A DNA stretch of 64,000 nucleotides from Desmodesmus armatus (taxonomy: Eukaryota > Chlorophyta > Chlorophyceae > Sphaeropleales > Scenedesmaceae). Positions 1 to 11,600 of this stretch are shown piece after piece; the stretch's first letter is position 1; the number at the start of each line of letters is the position of its first letter. The DNA is taken from NCBI GenBank assembly GCA_007449985.2, contig VIIQ02000007.1, positions 426,001-490,000 of the forward strand, in the 5' to 3' direction. Both the position numbers and the translations under genes were made by a program. The notes beneath the pieces were generated by a model, which saw only the letters and a program-made list of their open reading frames with translations, ran no database searches and was not told the DNA's origin.

Positions 1-1391
1 TCGCCAGTAACCCCACAAGACCCTCCCCCCCACCTGCTGCCACAAGACACACACTTCCAACTGCATGCTGTTCCCCACTTCCTTTTGCAGACACACCTGT
101 TGCAGCTGGAGCGGCGCGCAAAGTTGTTGTTGCCACAGCTGGGGCAGGTCCAGTCACCTGCAGGGGCGCCGCCACCACCGCCACCTCCATAGTCACGAGG
201 GGGCCCTGCTGCATTGTAGCTGTCCTCAAAGCGGCCACCACCTCCACCACCACCACCCCCACCACCACCGTAACCACTACCACCACCACCACAACCCCCT
301 CTTCCGCCACCCCCGCCCTTACAAACTACCACACGCCACCCACCTGTTGCAGCTGGATCGGCGAGCAAAGTTGTTGTTGCCACAGCTGGGGCAGGTCCAG
401 TCGCCAGCAGGGGCGCCACCACCACCACCACCACCTCCATAGTCACGAGGGGGCCCCGCTGCATTGTAGCTGTCGCCAAAGCGGCCACCACCACCGCCGC
501 CGCCACCGCCGTAACCACCACCGCCTCCCCCGCCACCGTACCCCCCTCCGCCGCCACCCCCGCCACGGTAGCCGCCACCGCCGCCACCACCGTAACCCCC
601 TGGCGCTCCCTTGCGCTCTGCAAGGGTGACCTTGAGCGTGGAGCCTGCAGAAAAATATAACATACAGGCAGAGTGGTTGGGGATGGCAACAGGGTAGCAC
701 GGCAAATTACGGTAGCCAAGGAGCTGCTGCTGCTGCTGCTGTAAGAGATCAATATCCTTGCAATGCAGGCTATCAGCCAGCCAGCTAGCAAGCAGCCATG
801 GTTTCAAGATGCACGCATCACTGCCCATGTGCTTCAGCTGCTGTGAACTCTCGACCTGCTTTTCTACTGTGGTGTGGTGAATGGTGGTCGACCTGGCACA
901 AGCCATGAGGCAGAAAAACGTTGCATTGCACAGCATCTATGATTTACCCATTGCCATACTGTGCTGTGCCCTTGTACTGTAAACAGTGACGCCTCCCCCT
1001 TCCCCATAGCTCACTGCTGCCTGCTGCTGCTGCTGTGACGACACGACCAAAGGAAGCGAGGAACCTCATGAAAAGGATAAAGATCACTTGAAAATCAACC
1101 CCTCGCACCTTTCCAGTCCTTGCCGTTGAACCACTCGACAGCAGAGCCCGCCGAGAAAGGGTCCTCATAGCTGACAGTGCCGTCCCCCTTCAGGGCGCCA
1201 GTTGCCTTGTCCCTATACAGCCAGATCTTCTTGCCAGGGGGACGCGTCTTCTTGTCGGTTTTGATGATACCTATGCTGCCGAAGAACTCCTCCATGTCCT
1301 TCTCTGTGATACCCTGGGGCAGGCCGTCTACATAAACAGTATCTGTCTCTGGCACCTGCCAGCTCATTGTGTCTGCATTGTAGCCCGCCAT
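1..1391 (-). CDS. TAF15/FUS/EWS-like RNA-binding protein (RRM plus RanBP2-type zinc finger), 3' part cut by window edge
   Basis: Exon 1 (1391-1109) starts MAGYNADTMSW and encodes an RRM of the TAF15/FUS type: TDTVYVDGLP as RNP2, KKIWLYRDKATG, then GDGTVSYEDP, ending in WFNGKDWK. Exon 2 (644-344) joins in phase, finishes the RRM (STLKVTLAERKG), runs through a Gly/Tyr-rich low-complexity stretch and ends in a RanBP2-type zinc finger (GDWTCPSCGNNNFARRSSCNR, with its last Cys after the splice). The family binds RNA in transcription and splicing; the fingers recognise single-stranded GGU-type RNA. A second copy of the finger-encoding unit lies at 97 to about 300 and also ends in a good donor, but only about 35-45 bases separate it from the end of exon 2, which is too short for an ordinary intron. 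It may be an alternative exon or a recent duplication. The rest of the gene lies left of the window. Family call is firm; structure beyond exon 2 is open. Confidence 0.85.
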
Positions 1392-1829
1392 GCTGCCTCA
1401 CTCAGAAAATAGAGCCAAAAGGTGTTTTAAGAACTGAGATAGCTGCAGGTGTGGAAAGCTATCGAGCAAGGAGCAGCGAAGAGCTTGAAAACCGGCTGCC
1501 CCCGGTCTATAAGCAACGACGAGGCATGAACGACAACCAACGTTGCTGATATATCCTACTGACGAAACCCGGCAACAGAACAAAGCCCCTAGCTCTTGGA
1601 ACGATTGACTTGGTTTCACTAGATCACAGGTGTTTGCAGCTGGTTTGTCAACCTCAGGCAGACTCAACACAATCAGATTGGCTTTGCAACATCACAAATT
1701 TTTTACTCTTGCGTTGCGGTGTCAATCACCTTCGTTTGCTAGGATCTTGGCTGCTGTGGTGATCGCTGTGAAGGACACAGTTCGCGTCTCTTGCAGCTGT
1801 CTGACTTACCGCTTTGAGCAGCTGTCAAT
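1392..1829. promoter_or_regulatory. Shared divergent promoter region
   Basis: Only 438 bases separate the start codons of the minus-strand RNA-binding protein gene and the plus-strand PsbP-domain gene. Both 5' untranslated regions and both promoters must fit here. I see no convincing TATA box. That it works as a bidirectional promoter is inference from the head-to-head layout. Confidence 0.5.
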
Positions 1830-2539
1830 ATGCAGGCATCCATGCAGCGGCAGTTCCGTGTAAGCGGGAAGTGCCATGGGACACGTCCATTCACAAGCTC
1901 TCTGCAACCACCAACAGTCACCAGGCAGCTCAGGGCAAGCAACAGCCGTCAGGACCTCGCCAGCGAGAGCTCAGGTACCCTTTTGTATGACAGTGAAGCT
2001 CTGGGGCCTGTGGCAATGCACCTGCACTGCCTGCTGCCGCTGAAAGCTCCCACAGCAGCAGTTCATGGCATGGCAGCAGCCATGCAAGATCTTGCTTATG
2101 GTAATCAATGCCGTCTCAGGCTAGTGTGTGTGATCCCAATGATATTATGAAATATGTTTCCCGTAGTAACGGCTAATTGTGCCAGCAAGTGCTTGACATT
2201 ATGTATTCATGCAAGTTGTTGTGTGTTGGCAGGAGATCTTGAGGCCAGCAGCAGCAGCACCAGCACCAGCAGCAGGAGGCAGCTCTTGTCAGCAGTGACT
2301 GCTGCCGCTGTGCTGCCAGCACTTTTGGAGGCGCTGCCAGCAGCTGCAGAAGCTGCCCCAGAGGTGCGCCGCAGCAGCAGGCACCTTTGGTTCTTGAAGC
2401 ATGCTGCTTTACATCGTGATGCTAGAGCTACTGCCACTGGCTAGCGCTTTGCACCTTGCTTGTGACATTGGTGGAGCAAAAGCAGCAACATATCAAAAGC
2501 ACGTGTTGGTGTTGAGTAGCACTGAGCGCACCACCTCAG

Positions 2540-2577
<38 letters not shown>

Positions 2578-5437
2578 CCCGCCCCTGAGCCGCCCCCAAG
2601 TGGGAGCGTCGATTCATCATGTGCAATGCACATGTTGACTTTTGTACAACAGCAGCTGCCAGTGCACCATGCTGCTTCATGCCCTGCCACAATCCTGCAC
2701 AAAATCGCAGCAACACACACGTGCACACGATGGCAGTAGATTCAACATTTACGGCCAGACAGGCCAACATGGAGCCTGTGATGCAATGACCTGACCCCTC
2801 TTCCCCGCCCCCCCAAACCCATCCATAACACGTACGCCGTGCTGCATCTGACCTGTATGCTGTGCTGCGTGCTGACCTGCATGCTGGGCTGCATGCATCC
2901 CTGTGTGCTGTGCAGGGTTTCAGGGAGCTGTATGACACCCCCCCCCCCCACACACACACACACCGTGCTTTACACGTATGCTGTGCTGCTTGCATTCATG
3001 CTGTGCAGGGTTTCAGGGAGCTGTATGACCCCATCCTGGCCTACAAGTACATCTACCCCACCATCACCAGCCAGGGCCAGCAGCTGCAGATGACACTCAC
3101 ACACCCACCAGAGAAGGTGAGCAGCAGCGTGCGTTGATGTGGTTGATACTCCGGCCATTGATGTATTTTTTGCAAGGCTTTGGAGCTACAAAGACAGCTC
3201 TTGTGGTGGTGACATGTGCAAAGCAGGCGTGAAGCAGCAGCCAGGCTTGCCTAAGCATTCTGCAACGTAGACAAGCACTCCATCTGGTGCAGTTTCTGCG
3301 TGACAGCCACGCATGGAAGCATTGTCACTGGTGAAAGCTACCAGGCAGGCTGCCTGCAAACTCCCTCACTCTTCGTTGTTTAGTAAGCTAGTTTAGGGTT
3401 TAGGTCTAAACCTTAAACCCTAACCCCCTTGTTCAGGGGTCTTGACAAGGTGCCTGTGCTGTCTTGTCCGCCTCGCTCCGCAGTACTCCAGTGCTGCCCC
3501 CCTGACTGCTGATGCCCGTCAGCGCATTGTGTCTGAGGTGTTTGACCTGCGGCGCTTTGTGACAGCCAGCATGACGGTGGGCCCTGCCAGCGGTGTGCTC
3601 AAGGGGATGCCCCAGGAGGACTGGAAGCCTCGGGACGTGGCACTCACAGTGCTCATTGACAGGTGCGGCTGTGCAGACGATGTGGGCATGAACTGTTCAA
3701 CACTGGGTTTGTCAAATCAGTACTTGCCCGCCAGCATTGACAGTCAGTCTTTGTGTGCATGTGTGTTGGCACTGGGAGAATAGTGGGGTTTCAACCATCC
3801 ATTGTATTGTGTGGCTGGCATGCAGATCGTCTTCGCTGTTGATAATGTTGTTAGAAGCAGTGATTAGTCAGTGGGGCAGTCATAGCAGTGATTAGTCAGT
3901 GGGGCAGTCATGGTTGTGGGCATTCAGTGCTGTGGAGAAGGAAGGTTGTGGAGAAGGAAGGGGGTGGGCGGTGGGCCGCGTGCACCAGCGCAGTAGTCTC
4001 AGCCTCCTAGCTTGCTCAGGTAACAGTCCTGGTGACAGTCACCACAGGGGCAGCAACTGCTGTGTCACAGCAGCAGCCATACTGTTAGTATGAACGGGTC
4101 CGGTGTGATGGGACGTCGCCTTATGCGGTGTGTGTTGGGGCACGTTGCAGGTCCACAGCGCGCCTGTCATCTGGCCAGCGCACTGCCCTGAATGACATAG
4201 AGGAGGTCCACAAAGAGGAGCGGGAGGGGCAGGCGTACTTTGTGTACGAGCACACATCACAGGTAGAGACCGCAGCGCCTTGAAGGATGTAGGCCATTTC
4301 AACATATATTTGTCTGTGGGCCTGCAGAATGCAAATTCCAGCAGTTGCTGAGGGCAGCAGCATCGACCGTGTGGCATCACAGGCGCAGCGGCCAACACCT
4401 GCTTGGGGAGCTGCCATCACTGCATAGGGCGGCCAACGGCACTGCGCGTCACAGAACAGCGCCTTTTTGTGGCAGCATTGTCGTCTGAGTTCAGGCAGGA
4501 GCAGCAATCACCTGTCCCTTACAGCAGTGTTGGCCAATGCTGAGTAGCTGGGACAGCGTTCACAAGTAGTCAGGGTTAGCTGGTGTATTGCTACAGCCCC
4601 TGGTAGCCACATTTGCTTGGTTGTGATGATGATGAACAGTGATGTGTGGTGCACAACAGTGTGAGCCTGTCCGTGGGTCTGTGTCCGTGTTGTTCACTGT
4701 TGTTATGATTGCTGTGACCTGTGTTTGTGCAGGGCTCCCCCACTGTGGCTAACCCTAAGCCTGAGACCTTCAGGCATGCCCTGGCCGTGAGCACTGTGCG
4801 GCCAGGCAATGATGGCACACCCTACCTGTACACACTCAACCTGTCGTGCCCACAGGTGTGTCGACGCAGACAATGCACACAGAGAGTGCATGCGAGTTAC
4901 ACCAGTACCAATGCTACCATAATAGTTGAGCATCGTGTGTGTGAGTGTGAGTGTGTGTGTGTGTGGGGGGGGGGTGCTTGTGCACATCATGCAGATATGG
5001 AAGCTTACACACATGCAGTTTCTGCCAGGGCTTGTGCCAGGCTGTTGACTGCTTTCTTCTGTAGCTACCTGCCGCTGCTGGCGTCAAACTGGGTGTCAGT
5101 GTGTGTCACAAGTGCTGACTCTGTGTTGGTGTCGTGTGGTGCAGACTCTCTGGAAGGAGCTGTCTGGCCCCTTCCAGCAAGCAGTTGACAGCTTCAGGCT
5201 GGTGGCGACAACACGGGACTACATCCCACCTGATCAGAACCCATGGTAAGGCTGATGCATTACACAGACAGGTTCGGTTGTTTTTCAGTAGGTTAAGGCA
5301 GGTACAATGTCAGGGATGGCTGCGGCAACAAGGCTGTCAGCTTTCACAACGGCAGTGCAGCAGATGAGGATTTGATGCTGCGCTGTGCGCCCTGCTGACT
5401 TGTTGTGTGTCCAAACCTGTGCAGGCTGTTCTTTTGA
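1830..5437 (+). CDS. Thylakoid-lumen PsbP-domain protein
   Basis: Eight exons join in phase: 1830-1974, 2233-2363, 3009-3116, 3484-3662, 4151-4262, 4733-4855, 5145-5245, 5425-5437, giving 303 residues. The N-terminus is a two-part transit peptide: a Ser/Arg/Gln-rich chloroplast part, then a twin-arginine (SSRRQLL) and hydrophobic segment ending in LEALPAAAEA, typical of Tat import into the lumen. The rest matches the PsbP fold: FRELYDPILAYKYIYP, SQGQQLQMTLTHPPEKYSS, the SMTVGPASG turn, YFVYEHTS, then a C-terminal PWLFF. PsbP-domain proteins act at or near photosystem II or in its assembly; which paralogue this is cannot be told from the sequence, and it is more diverged than oxygen-evolving PsbP itself. 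Introns carry a 37-base C run, a telomere-like inverted repeat and an echo of exon 3. The gene ends about 200 bases before the next start codon. Confidence 0.85.
2540..2576. repeat. Poly-C run of 37 bases
   Basis: Unbroken C run in intron 2 of the PsbP-domain gene. Similar G or C runs lie in introns at 6779, 8642, 10334, 59777, 62402, 63158 and 63932. Confidence 0.97.
3391..3427. repeat. Telomere-like inverted repeat
   Basis: GTTTAGGGTTTAGG followed after three bases by AAACCTTAAACCCTAACCC: TTTAGGG-type telomere units facing each other head to head, in intron 3 of the PsbP-domain gene. Confidence 0.75.
3856..3911. repeat. 28-base perfect tandem duplication
   Basis: Two identical adjacent 28-base units (3856-3883, 3884-3911) in intron 4 of the PsbP-domain gene. 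Confidence 0.95.
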
Positions 5438-5547
5438 GGCGCCGTGGGTGCTTGATGAGGTGGTGCATCGGCGGTTAGTCATGGAGTTTTGAATGAAGTT
5501 CGAAATATGGTCGGTGATGTTGTCGCTGTTCGTGAGAAAGGTTGTGT

Positions 5548-5552
5548 TGTAA
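5548..5552 (+). terminator. TGTAA polyadenylation signal of the PsbP-domain gene
   Basis: TGTAA lies about 110 bases after the PsbP-domain stop codon, in the usual place for the chlorophyte polyadenylation signal. Placement is inferred from the motif only. Confidence 0.4.
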
Positions 5553-5640
5553 TGGCGGTGTGGGTTGGTCGCTGATCTGGTGTGTTAACTGCAGCAGACT
5601 TGACGGTGCAAGTATCTGCTGATCAAAGTGCTCATCCACC

Positions 5641-8600
5641 ATGGCAGAAAGCAACGACGCTGGCAATGAGGCGCCACTGCAAGAACTGAAAACAACAGAT
5701 GGCCACAAATCAGGCAGTGTCTTCGCAGCTTGGCTGGCACCAAAAGGGCCTGGCAGTCTGGCAGTCCTGACAGCAGGAGCAGATGGCGTTCTGTCACAGA
5801 GGCAGATTAGGCCAACACAGACAGAACAGCGCACACAGCTTGACCGGGAGTGCAAGGGAGGGAAGGGAATCAACTGTATGGACATCAGCCCCGACCGCAC
5901 AAAGGCAGCTGTGGCCATCAACCACAACCACTTTCAGGTGGGAGCTGTCTTCACAGCTGGCTGGTGCATCAGTAACAGGCTCCTGGTGCATCAGCAAAAG
6001 GCACCTGGTGACGAAAGTTTTTGACAGCCAGTACACCCTATCAATCAGAGTAGTCACCTGACGAAACGATACACAGCAGCTGCGATCCTTTGTCTGCATC
6101 CGCTGAGTAACCCTGCACTCATGCCCCAACGTTGGCGTCCTTGTGTGTGCTGTGCATGCCGCTGCAGCTGGTGACACTGGGTGACGCCAACGACATCAAC
6201 GACATGCAGACCATCACCAAGAGCAAACTTGCAGCCCACTGCTGCTGCTGGAGCAAGGACGGCAGATATGTGCTGACAGCAGGGGACTGTGGCGCTGTGA
6301 AGCTGGTGGAGATCACCGAAAAGAAACGCTCGGTACGCTCCACATGAACATGTTGTGCCAGGGGTCAAAGCCGCAGAGAAATGTAAGCGACACGTAGGTC
6401 AGACCTCAGTGTGAGAGCTCCTGCAGCTGCCGTAGCGCTTTCAAGGCCGTGCAGCACAACACCAGTGTTCTCCATCTGCCTGCCTGGCCCCTGCACCCTG
6501 CAGGCTGTCTCAGGCTGCATGGTTGAGGGCAAGTATGTGCGCGGGCTTGCCATGGACCCAGACAACAAGTTCTGGGCCACAGCATCAGCAGACGGCACGC
6601 TGCAGGTGTGGGAGCTGCAGGCGGGCGGCCAAACGAGCACTCAGGACGCACTCAAGAAGGTGGCGCCCCAGGTGGGAAGATTTGGCAATGATGACAGCCA
6701 TTGCAGTGGTGGCGGTGGCGGTGATTGCGACGCAAGAAGTGGTGGCAACGGGTTGGGGTGGGTGTGGTGTGGTTGGTGGTGGGGGGGGGGGGGGGGGGCA
6801 CCACAGGAGACAACAGCAGCAGTGGCACCCACAGGGTCCTGCTACTGCAGTGTTGCTCTGCTCTGAGGTTTAGAGTGGTTTCACATGCTAACAGCGTGTT
6901 GACAAGAAGGGGCTGCTGGTTGTGCACCGTGCCATGCAAAGTGCGTGCTTGTACTGCTAGAGAGGCTGTGCAAAAGCAGGTGTGCTACTTGGTGTTGGCC
7001 AGGCCTGAGGGGTTGCTGTCAAGTTGCAGCGTAACTGAACCTGAAAGTCATGTTGTCAGCAGCTCCTATGTAATTCCTTCCCACCCCCTGTTTTCTGCTC
7101 GGCTTCAGGTTGGCAGTAATACGCCAGATGTCTGCATGACCTTGCCTGGTACAGCACCCTGCTGGCATTGGTAGCAACTTGTGCGGGTTTGTTGTCTGCA
7201 GGTTGACAGGGACAACCCTGATGCCAGGATTGGCCTGGCCTGGCACCCTGACGGCTCACTGCTGGCGGTGGCAGGTAGGGGAGTGGACTGTTTGACTAAG
7301 TGACTTGTCCTGCTGATAGGCTTCCTTTACACCCCAGGTTTCAGTAAATGGTCGGCTTGGGCTTCTGTACAGGCTACAGCGCTGCAGGTGCCATGTGCAT
7401 GTTGGACATATGAATTGCAATCAGCCATGTGCTGGCCAATGAGGGATTCACTGTGTTACTCACTGCATCACAAGATCGCCCCAACTGACGCGTACGTATG
7501 GATGTCTGCAGGCCAGGATAATGACGTGCTGCTGCTGGAGCGCCTGAACTGGCACACTACTGGATACCTGACAGGCGGCCATATTGGATCAGTCAGGGTC
7601 ATCGCCTTCTCACCCAATGGTGTGTACTCAACGCTCACTGTGGCCGCACCACCTGACATTTTGGGTGCAGCTTTCTGTGGATTCATTACTCTCTTGTTTG
7701 TTACAAAGCTGTGAACGAGAGCAGGATCTACTTGCAGGCAAGCATAGCCTCCTGTGGCATGTCGTCACGGCATACTTGCTTGTGCTGGCTGACTTCGCTG
7801 CGTGTCGACAGCGCCCGCCCCCTTGCCCTCTTGCACACACGCTGGCATCTTCATTCAACATGTTTCAAGTGTCATCTGACGGATGTTGTTAAGCAATGGG
7901 CTGTCAACAGTGCTGTTGCTTGAACAATCAGCAGTGAACCCACATGCGCTCACCTTGCCGCCCCTGCAGGTGTGTATGCTTCCACTGGTGGCGATGATGG
8001 CAGGGTGGTGGTGTGGATGGTAGAAAGTAAGATACAGGTGAGCGCACCAGTCTTCTGTCTGGCGGCTGGCATGCTCTCTGAAGCAGCTGCTGCCTGAACG
8101 TCTGGCTAGCAGCTTGGGTGTGTGATGGGTTCCTGGCTGTCTGTTGGTATTGCTGTACAAGATGCAGATGGATGGTCAGGTCACTGGCCGATGGGGTGAC
8201 TCGGTGTGAGAGTGCAGTACCAAACAAAGTATTGAAGTTCAAGCCTGTCAGTGCATCCTGAAAGTTGTACCTGCTGCTGTATCATGCAGGTGGCTGCCCG
8301 GCAGCTGCCAGCACCCCCCAGCAGCTTGCAGTGGCACCCCTCAGCCAACATGCTGCTGTGCGGCACAGCGGGCGGCGGCTATGCGATATGGATCAGCACA
8401 GTGCCAACAGACACGTAAGCTACTGCTGGTGCTGCTACAGGGTTGACGTCGGCTGCTCCACATTGCACATGGTATCCATGCGTAAAATCAATGCAGCACC
8501 TGATAAGGGCAAAGGCATCTGCAGTGTGCCAATGTATTGAGGTTGATTGAAGACAAGCGCGCAGAGTGCAGGATGGGGGCATGTTCTGCAACTGGGCTGT

Positions 8601-11600
8601 CTGCTGACCTCCCTGTGCCCTTGCCCACCTGCACCCGCACTCCCCCCCCCCCCCCCCCCCCCGCCATAATTTTCCCCGCTGCCGCAGTGACTCCAACCTG
8701 CCCAGCCCCTACAAGTCAATCGATGAGGTTGAGATGGAGGCGGACGTGGCAGCAGCAGAGGCAGCAGCCGAAGCAGGTGGGTGATTGCTGTTTGTGTCTC
8801 GTGTATTGGGTGGACTTCCCTTCGACGCCATCGTTTGGGGTGTACGGTTTTTTGCGGCAAATTTGACCGTGGCGAAGGACGCCTCGTCTTGGTTGTACGA
8901 TGACTACCCAAAACATGACGATGGGGGAGTGAGGGGCGTGGCGGATTCAATGTGTTGGAGCTGCTGCTGTGGTCTTTGCTGAGCGGCCAGGTGGAACGGC
9001 TGTTGCGAGGTGTTCTCGACCTCTTCAGAGTGCAAGCAACTGCCACACATGTGTTCATGAGTTGCCTGCAGCGCGTAGACCAATGAAGGCTAGCCGGCAC
9101 CTGTGCTGACCGGCTTCCACAATGATCCAGAAGCTTTGGTCAGCATCAAAGATTTGGAAGACATGTGCCGTGCCGTGCCATGCTGAGCTGTGCCGTGCTG
9201 CGTCATGCTGCTGTGCTGTGCTGTGCTGTCGTGCTCCACAGAGCTAGAGGATGACGACATGGAGGATGGGGATGGAGGGGCTGTCATCAAACGCAGGGGC
9301 CTCAGGAAGACAGCAGCAGCATCAGACGCAGGACCTGCAGGTGCGACCAAGCAGCTGCATGTGTTTGAAAGAAGATCATGAACCAGGCATGGTTGACACG
9401 TGCTGCCGTTGCGCCGCAAAAGTGGCAGCATTTCCGGGCTTCAAATCGGTGCAGTTTGCATGGAGCAACGCGTGGTGTGATTTATACATGCGGCTCATGC
9501 GCACACTAATGCAATTTGTGCTGGCATGTGTGCATGCGTTGAGTCCTGCAGGCATGTGTGTTAGCAGTTCGCAATGACAATCCGAGCATGCACAGCAGCA
9601 TTGAAGGGAAGTTTCACAACAGCATCAGCGTCCGTGTCCTGCTTCATCTGCAGTCGTGCTGTGTCCTGCTGCGCTGTGGCGTGCTGTGCTGTTGCAACTG
9701 CAGGTGCTGACGTTGAGGACATGTTGGACCAGTTGGATGCAGTCATGGAGGAAGCAGCAGCAGAAGGCAAGGGAGGAGGCACGGCCAGCCACCACCCTTC
9801 AGCAGCTGGTGGTCGCTACCCCACCTCCACCTTCGCCTATGCTGCCAGCAGGTAGGAGAGACCGATTTTTGTTGAGTGATGGATGGTGCGAAACTGGTCT
9901 GGTACGTAGGTTCTGGGAAGGCATGGGGAGGACGTCTCATACATGGTCGTTGAAAACCTCTCGCACCCTTGCTTGATGCCAGCCTCTTGCTGTCCACATG
10001 TGTTGTTGTTCCTTGAGCACTCGCCATGTGCCCGCCCACCTCTCCGGCGTGTACGCCTGTGCGTGCCCTACCACAAACGCTGTCCTCGGGCTTGCCTTGA
10101 CGTGAAATCAGGGATCACAACTCATTCCTCCCTCCCAAAAACATTCACCACCATCGCCTCCTCCTTGCCTTTAGGCCCAAGAAGCCCCAGGGCCCCATCC
10201 ACCCCGGCAGCACCCCTGAGGAGGACAGCGCGGAGGGTGAGGTGGCAGCCAGGTTCCTGGCCTACAACCAGCTGGGGGCGGTGGTCAGCAAGCAGACGGC
10301 GGAGGGCCACTACGTGGAGGTGATTGGGGATGGCGGGGGGGGGGGGGGGGGGATTAGGAGCGGGGGCGTAGCGTGACAGGGCGACATGTGGTGTGGGGTG
10401 TTGTGGTGTGGTTCTCTTATCAACAATGCACGCAGCTCAAGGATCAGCAGGGGATGGAGCAGGTGTCTGCAGATGGTGGAACAACTATCTGTATTTGGGG
10501 GCAGAGCAGGGTGCCACTGTGCATGTCTCAGACCTCAGTGGGCCACTGGAGGGGGGGGGGGGCTGCCAACAGGTGCAGGTGCTGCCAACATGGGATGCGT
10601 GTGGTGGTGTGGGGCTGGTTGACTGAGCAGCCTTGCTGACTGGCATCCTCTGCACAGCGCTACCTGTCCAGCAGCTGCCAGTCTGCGGGGCTGCTCAGCT
10701 GAAGGGCCCCACACCACTAAGCTCCCTCTTTGGCAGCACTCGCCTGCCATGGCATGCCAGTCGGCGACCGCGGTACACAGATTGTCGCAAGCACACATGC
10801 ATGTGTACCCCATGTATCGTCTATGATAACACATGTAAGACACTATTGGCGTGGTGCACGGAAGACACTGATAGTGTGGCCTATTGAGCAATACTGCTGT
10901 GCTGTTTTTTTTCCGCAGCTCTCAACCAAAGCCAGATCTGTAGGCCGTCTCTGCCCAATCATGTCCATGTGCACACCTCTATGCACACCTGCAACCACTG
11001 ACACCCACTTTTGCGCTCCCCACCTTCCCTCTCTCGCTGCCTGCCTCCCTTCGTTTCTCGCTGCCTTCCTGCAGGTGTTGTTCCGTGACAGCAGCAAGCA
11101 CCGCATTGCCCCCAAGTTCACGGACCTGTTTGGCATCCATGCAGCCTCGCTGGGGCCCAAGGGTGTGGCCTACATCAGCCCACAGGCAGGAGAGGGCAGG
11201 CCGTCCGTGCTGGTGAGCAGGGGGATGGGGCGGGGAAAGCAGGAAGGGATGGAGGGAATTGGGGGGGAGAGGGAGCGGGGGCAGGTTATCTGTGCTGTGG
11301 GAGGAGACGGGGGACACGGCAGAGATAGAGGGTGCGTACAAATAGGCAGGGGGCTGCTGCTGGCCATGTGATGATCGTCATTCTGTCATGCATGCACAGC
11401 ATTTAGCAGTGCCGGAGCGGCAGCAGACAGGCAGCTGACGGCTCTCTTGAAGCACAAGGCCAGGCCAGCAGCAACAGGTCTGTGTTGCCCACATGCATTG
11501 CGTCAGGTCCACCCTGCTACAACGTGCGGCACCACTTGCGTATGTACGAATCAGTGCCCACAGTCCGTCCAGATGTTGCAATGCTGATTCGTTCCCACTG

